A stretch of DNA of 31,389 nucleotides from JAENZQ01 sp964553505. Its GTDB lineage: Bacteria; Bacillota; Clostridia; Peptostreptococcales; JAAYPU01. Where the stretch lies: contig CAZKKX010000009.1 of NCBI GenBank assembly GCA_964553505.1, positions 1 through 31,389 of the forward strand. The letters are read 5' to 3'. Each line of letters starts with the position of its first letter. Position 1 is the first letter of the stretch. Under the pieces are notes generated by a model. It worked only from the letters and a program-made list of their open reading frames with translations, was not told where the DNA came from and ran no database searches. Of this stretch, positions 29,712-31,389 are shown piece by piece. Both the position numbers and the translations under genes were made by a program.

Positions 29712-31389
29712 ATGGAAGAAAAAAGAGGACAGTTGGTTGAGATTATATATTTGAATAAGGATAATGGCTATCTGGTAGGCGTTTTTCAGACAGACGAGGA
29801 TGAAATAAATGTTGTTGGCTATATGCACGGCGCAGTTAAAAAAGGAGGGATATATAGGTTAACAGGAGAATGGAAAATACATGCTTCTTATGGAGAGCAA
29901 TTCCATTTTGATGAATATATGGAGGAAATGCCGGAAAGCGAAGAAGCCATTGAAAGTTATTTGGGATCAGGTATATTAAAAGGAATCGGTCCCAAGATTG
30001 CTGCGTGTATTGTAAAAAAGTTTGGCAAAGATACCTTCAGAATCATTAAAGATAATCCCAAAAGATTGACAGAGGTTGAAGGTATAGGATCTGTAAAAGC
30101 AGCAGCTGCTGCTGAAGCTTTCAATGACCACAGAGAGCTGATGGATATTACCATGTTTTTGCATAAATACGGTATTCAGGCTTCATATGCTGTTAAGCTA
30201 TATAGAATATATAAGGAAAAAACCATCGAAATTATAAAAGAAAATCCTTTCAGGTTGGTAGAAGATGTTTTTGGGATAGGATTCAGGACAGCTGATACCA
30301 TTGCAAAAAAAATGGGAATTAGCAAAGAGTCTCCTTTAAGGGCTGCCTCAGGCATTAAATATATGCTGAATTACTATGCAGGAGAGGGGCATACATTTGT
30401 ACCGGCTGAATATTTCTCCGAGAAAACTGCAGGCATATTGGATGTTGCCAAAGAGCAGATATTTGAACTTATGACTACACTGGCTTTAGAGGGTGAGATT
30501 CACCTGGAGAATCTGGAGAATCGTACGGTTGTTTCTGCTATGCCATATTTTTATGCGGAGACGAATGCCTGCAAGAACTTAATTAAGCTTTTGAAGGCAG
30601 AACTCAAACCTATTCAGGCAGATATGGAAGAGCTTATTAGAATTACTGAAAATGAATTAAACATTGAGTTGGCGGACAACCAGAAAAAAGCTGTTAAGGA
30701 AGCTTTGACCAATGGAATATTTGTGATAACAGGGGGGCCTGGAACAGGAAAGACCACTACCATAAACAGCTTGATACATATATTTAACCGATATGGCATG
30801 AAGACAGCGCTTGCAGCACCAACAGGACGTGCCGCAAAGAGGATAACAGAGACTTCGGGATATGAAGCTAAGACCATTCATAGGCTGCTTGAGTATTGTT
30901 TTTCTGAAGATGAAGCTACAATGCGGTTTAATAAAAATGAAGAGAACACTTTGGATGTAGATGTTATTATTATTGATGAAATGTCCATGGTGGATATTTT
31001 GTTGATGAACGGCCTGTTAAAAGCCATAGTGCCTGGAACCCGTTTAATTCTTGTGGGAGATGCCGATCAATTGCCCTCGGTAGGAGCAGGCAATGTCTTG
31101 AGAGATATTATCGAAAGCGAAGTAATTCCTTTTGTACAACTCAATGAGATTTTTAGGCAAGCCCGTGAAAGTCTGATTGTGGTGAATGCCCATAGGATAA
31201 ATAAAGGAGAATATCCGGATTATAACGAGAAAGAAAAAGATTTCTTTTTTTTACGGAAAAATAATGATACCCAAATACTTGAGACAATAAAGGCTTTAAG
31301 TTATCAGAGGTTACCCGATTATTATAAAGATTGCGACCCTATAAGGGATATACAAATATTGACACCCGGAAGAAAAGGCCTTTTAGGGA
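29712..31389 (+). CDS. recD2: RecD2-type SF1 DNA helicase, 5' part (runs off window)
   Basis: 559 codons visible. ATG 29712 with AGGTG (29703-29707) 4 nt upstream. N-terminal OB-like segment (MEEKRGQLVEIIYLNKDNGY), then helix-hairpin-helix units (SGILKGIGPKIAACIVKKFG, LTEVEGIGSVKAAAAAEAF, DVFGIGFRTADTIAKKMGI), then the helicase core with Q motif LADNQKKAVKEAL, Walker A FVITGGPGTGKTTTINSLI, motif Ia APTGRAAKRITE, Walker B VDVIIIDEMSMVD and motif III LVGDADQLPSVGAGNVLRDI. This is the RecBC-independent RecD2 architecture (long N-terminus), a 5'-3' helicase in replication-fork and mismatch-repair maintenance. The remaining C-terminal part lies outside the window. Confidence 0.95.
   Translation, partial: MEEKRGQLVEIIYLNKDNGYLVGVFQTDEDEINVVGYMHGAVKKGGIYRLTGEWKIHASYGEQFHFDEYMEEMPESEEAIESYLGSGILKGIGPKIAACIVKKFGKDTFRIIKDNPKRLTEVEGIGSVKAAAAAEAFNDHRELMDITMFLHKYGIQASYAVKLYRIYKEKTIEIIKENPFRLVEDVFGIGFRTADTIAKKMGISKESPLRAASGIKYMLNYYAGEGHTFVPAEYFSEKTAGILDVAKEQIFELMTTLALEGEIHLENLENRTVVSAMPYFYAETNACKNLIKLLKAELKPIQADMEELIRITENELNIELADNQKKAVKEALTNGIFVITGGPGTGKTTTINSLIHIFNRYGMKTALAAPTGRAAKRITETSGYEAKTIHRLLEYCFSEDEATMRFNKNEENTLDVDVIIIDEMSMVDILLMNGLLKAIVPGTRLILVGDADQLPSVGAGNVLRDIIESEVIPFVQLNEIFRQARESLIVVNAHRINKGEYPDYNEKEKDFFFLRKNNDTQILETIKALSYQRLPDYYKDCDPIRDIQILTPGRKGLLG

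Overview
The window looks like chromosome of a low-GC, anaerobic, Gram-positive member of the Clostridia. Evidence: purine-rich Shine-Dalgarno sites with frequent GTG/TTG starts, a 2x[4Fe-4S] ferredoxin, a corrinoid-reactivation gene pair as in acetogens and methyltransferase-using anaerobes, an SLH-domain wall protein, a CIRCE-controlled groESL operon, a YhaM-type exoribonuclease and a YjcZ-like small membrane protein behind a sporulation-sigma-like promoter. The species cannot be named from sequence alone.

Layout. 1-96: 3' end of a 5S rRNA gene and its terminator. 255-3318: a frameshifted small gene, a MetH-activation-domain protein and a RACo/RamA-like corrinoid reductive activator, then a second decayed small gene. 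3393-7299: ferredoxin (minus strand), a P-loop ATPase fused to an Asp23/Gls24 domain, a CAP + SLH surface protein and an OGG-type DNA glycosylase. 7338-9784: a minus-strand ABC importer operon (lipoprotein, permease, ATPase; NMT1/SsuABC type) whose genes overlap by 26 nt. 9975-17151: DUF554 membrane protein, groES-groEL behind a perfect CIRCE operator, a VanY-like peptidase, and guaB-guaA.

17204-22728 is the accessory part. Directly behind guaA, a known integration hotspot, lies the N-terminal remnant of a tyrosine recombinase. Then comes a compact defence operon with one good promoter and one terminator: HTH-fused Dam/DpnM-type adenine methyltransferase, a small unknown protein with no canonical start, a DpnII-family (GATC) endonuclease, an unusual HPPY-motif DNA methyltransferase, and an OLD-type ATPase-TOPRIM nuclease. 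The last three genes are nearly contiguous (1-9 nt gaps), which suggests one composite restriction/anti-phage module. This is the most interesting part of the window.

22761-31389 returns to core functions: a 42-aa YjcZ-like protein and a bactofilin (minus strand), CapA-like protein plus glutamine-dependent NAD synthetase, a VanZ-like protein, YhaM with an operator-like palindrome over its promoter, CCA-adding enzyme, and the first 559 codons of a RecD2 helicase that runs off the window. Short dispersed and tandem repeats lie between some of these genes.
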